DNA of 64,000 bases from NCBI GenBank assembly GCA_963843835.1, contig CAWJMD010000008.1:248001-312000 (forward strand), written 5' to 3'. The DNA is from CAWJMD01 sp963843835. GTDB lineage: Bacteria > Actinomycetota > Actinomycetes > Actinomycetales > CAWJMD01. Below the pieces are notes generated by a model. That model worked only from the letters and a program-made list of their open reading frames with translations, searched no databases and was not told where the DNA came from. The position numbers and the translations under genes are program-made. Below are positions 63,551 to 64,000 of the stretch, piece after piece (positions within the stretch are counted from its first letter, which is position 1; the number at the start of each line of letters is the position of its first letter).

Positions 63551-63559
63551 CCTCCGCCC
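63548..63559 (+). promoter_or_regulatory. -10 box of a probable leaderless YdcF-gene mRNA
   Basis: TAGCCT at 63548-63553 (its TAG is also the dus stop) lies 6 nt before the GTG at 63560. Confidence 0.5.
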
Positions 63560-64000
63560 GTGCGCGCAGTGGGGACGTTGGTGAGCCGGCTGGTCTGGCT
63601 GGTGCTGCTGCTTGCCCTCGCGCTGGTCGTGGTCACCGCGACCCGCGTGGTACTGGTCAGCCGCGACGACGACCGCCGGGCCAGCGACGCCCTCGTGGTG
63701 ATGGGCGCGGCCCAGTTCGACGGCGACCCGGGGCCCTTCCTCACCGCTCGGCTCGAGCACGCGAAGTCGCTGTACGACGACGGCGTCGCGCCGCGGATCA
63801 TCACGACCGGGGGATCCCTGGCGGGGGACCGGTTCACCGAGGCCGAGTCGGGCGAGATGTGGCTGACCGAGCACGGTGTGCCGCAGTCCGACGTTGTCGT
63901 GGTCAGCACGGGAAGCGACACCCTGACGTCGGTGGAGGCCGTCGCCGAGGCGATGGACGGCGAGGGGTGGAGCTCGGCGGTCGTCGTCACCGACCCGCCG
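63560..64000 (+). CDS. YdcF/SanA (DUF218) family protein, partial
   Basis: Incomplete at the window edge; 147 residues are seen. The N-terminus has one TM segment (LVSRLVWLVLLLALALVVVT), then a DUF218 domain: ASDALVVMGAAQFDGDPGPFLTARLEHAKSLYDDGVAPRIITTGGSLAGD, then TEAESGEMWLTEHGVP and TGSDTLTSVEAVAEAM. SanA/YdcF/ElyC proteins act at the envelope; function uncertain. GTG 63560 follows a -10 box by 6 nt. Confidence 0.85.
   Translation, partial: MRAVGTLVSRLVWLVLLLALALVVVTATRVVLVSRDDDRRASDALVVMGAAQFDGDPGPFLTARLEHAKSLYDDGVAPRIITTGGSLAGDRFTEAESGEMWLTEHGVPQSDVVVVSTGSDTLTSVEAVAEAMDGEGWSSAVVVTDPP

Overview
The window is about 64 kb of very GC-rich DNA (third codon positions almost all G or C, many GTG starts) from an actinobacterium. 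The gene order (rplU-rpmA-obgE-proB-proA-nadD-LCP-rsfS; comEA-comEC-holA-rpsT-lepA-hemW; hrcA-dnaJ-HIT-phoH-ybeY-CNNM-era; leuA-recO-uppS-zur; glyS-dus), an F420-type oxidoreductase, an actinobacterial leuA attenuator and many start codons placed 6-7 nt after a TANNNT box all fit Actinomycetota. Nocardioidaceae (order Propionibacteriales) is my best guess, inferred from gene order and protein style, not from a search. There are no insertion sequences, prophage, CRISPR arrays or rRNA genes. It reads as core chromosome with a few accessory genes.

Layout. 1-9.6 kb: ribosomal proteins L21/L27, Obg GTPase, proline synthesis (proB, proA, with a small unknown gene between), a macrodomain protein, NAD synthesis (nadD), an LCP/LytR_C envelope protein, RsfS, a histidine phosphatase and tRNA-Ala(GGC). 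9.6-18.4 kb: the most accessory part, with a PH-like protein, a 1100-residue SARP/AAA regulator, an FAD oxidoreductase plus RidA pair, a VOC protein and a PAS-GGDEF-EAL c-di-GMP enzyme. 18.4-28 kb: leuS behind a Leu-rich leader peptide and terminator, DegV, MscS, a 12-copy 8-bp tandem repeat, the DNA-uptake genes comEA-comEC, holA and rpsT. 28-41 kb: a lone PemK/MazF-like protein, lepA, an acyl-CoA ligase, MOSC, GNAT, hemW, DUF4870, DUF3097, CIRCE-controlled hrcA-dnaJ, and a divergent sigma factor with a GerMN/Gmad2 membrane partner. 41-49 kb: HIT, phoH, ybeY, CNNM/CBS, era, an isochorismatase-like hydrolase, asd, PspC and leuA with its own Leu leader. 49-64 kb: a second diguanylate cyclase, recO, uppS, a Zur-znuBCA zinc-uptake operon with a Zur box, small oxidoreductases, glyS, GNAT, a cysteine desulfurase-like enzyme, an EamA transporter behind a tiny coupled uORF, dus and the start of a YdcF-family gene.

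Working together. Two genes of leucine metabolism (leuS, leuA) each have a short leader ORF rich in Leu codons that starts right behind a -10 box, so both leaders are probably leaderless mRNAs and both genes are probably controlled by leucyl-tRNA supply. The zinc operon carries its own regulator as the last gene. hrcA-dnaJ is self-repressed through CIRCE.

Caution. At least five single-base frame breaks hit universally conserved genes: two compensating ones in proA, two in phoH and one in ybeY. A sixth may explain the in-frame joining of ybeY to the CNNM gene. The clustering suggests sequence or assembly errors more than true pseudogenes. I found no defence system or strong candidate for a wholly new multi-gene system. 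The most interesting signals are regulatory: leaderless leader peptides, the 8-bp repeat beside mscS, and the EamA uORF.
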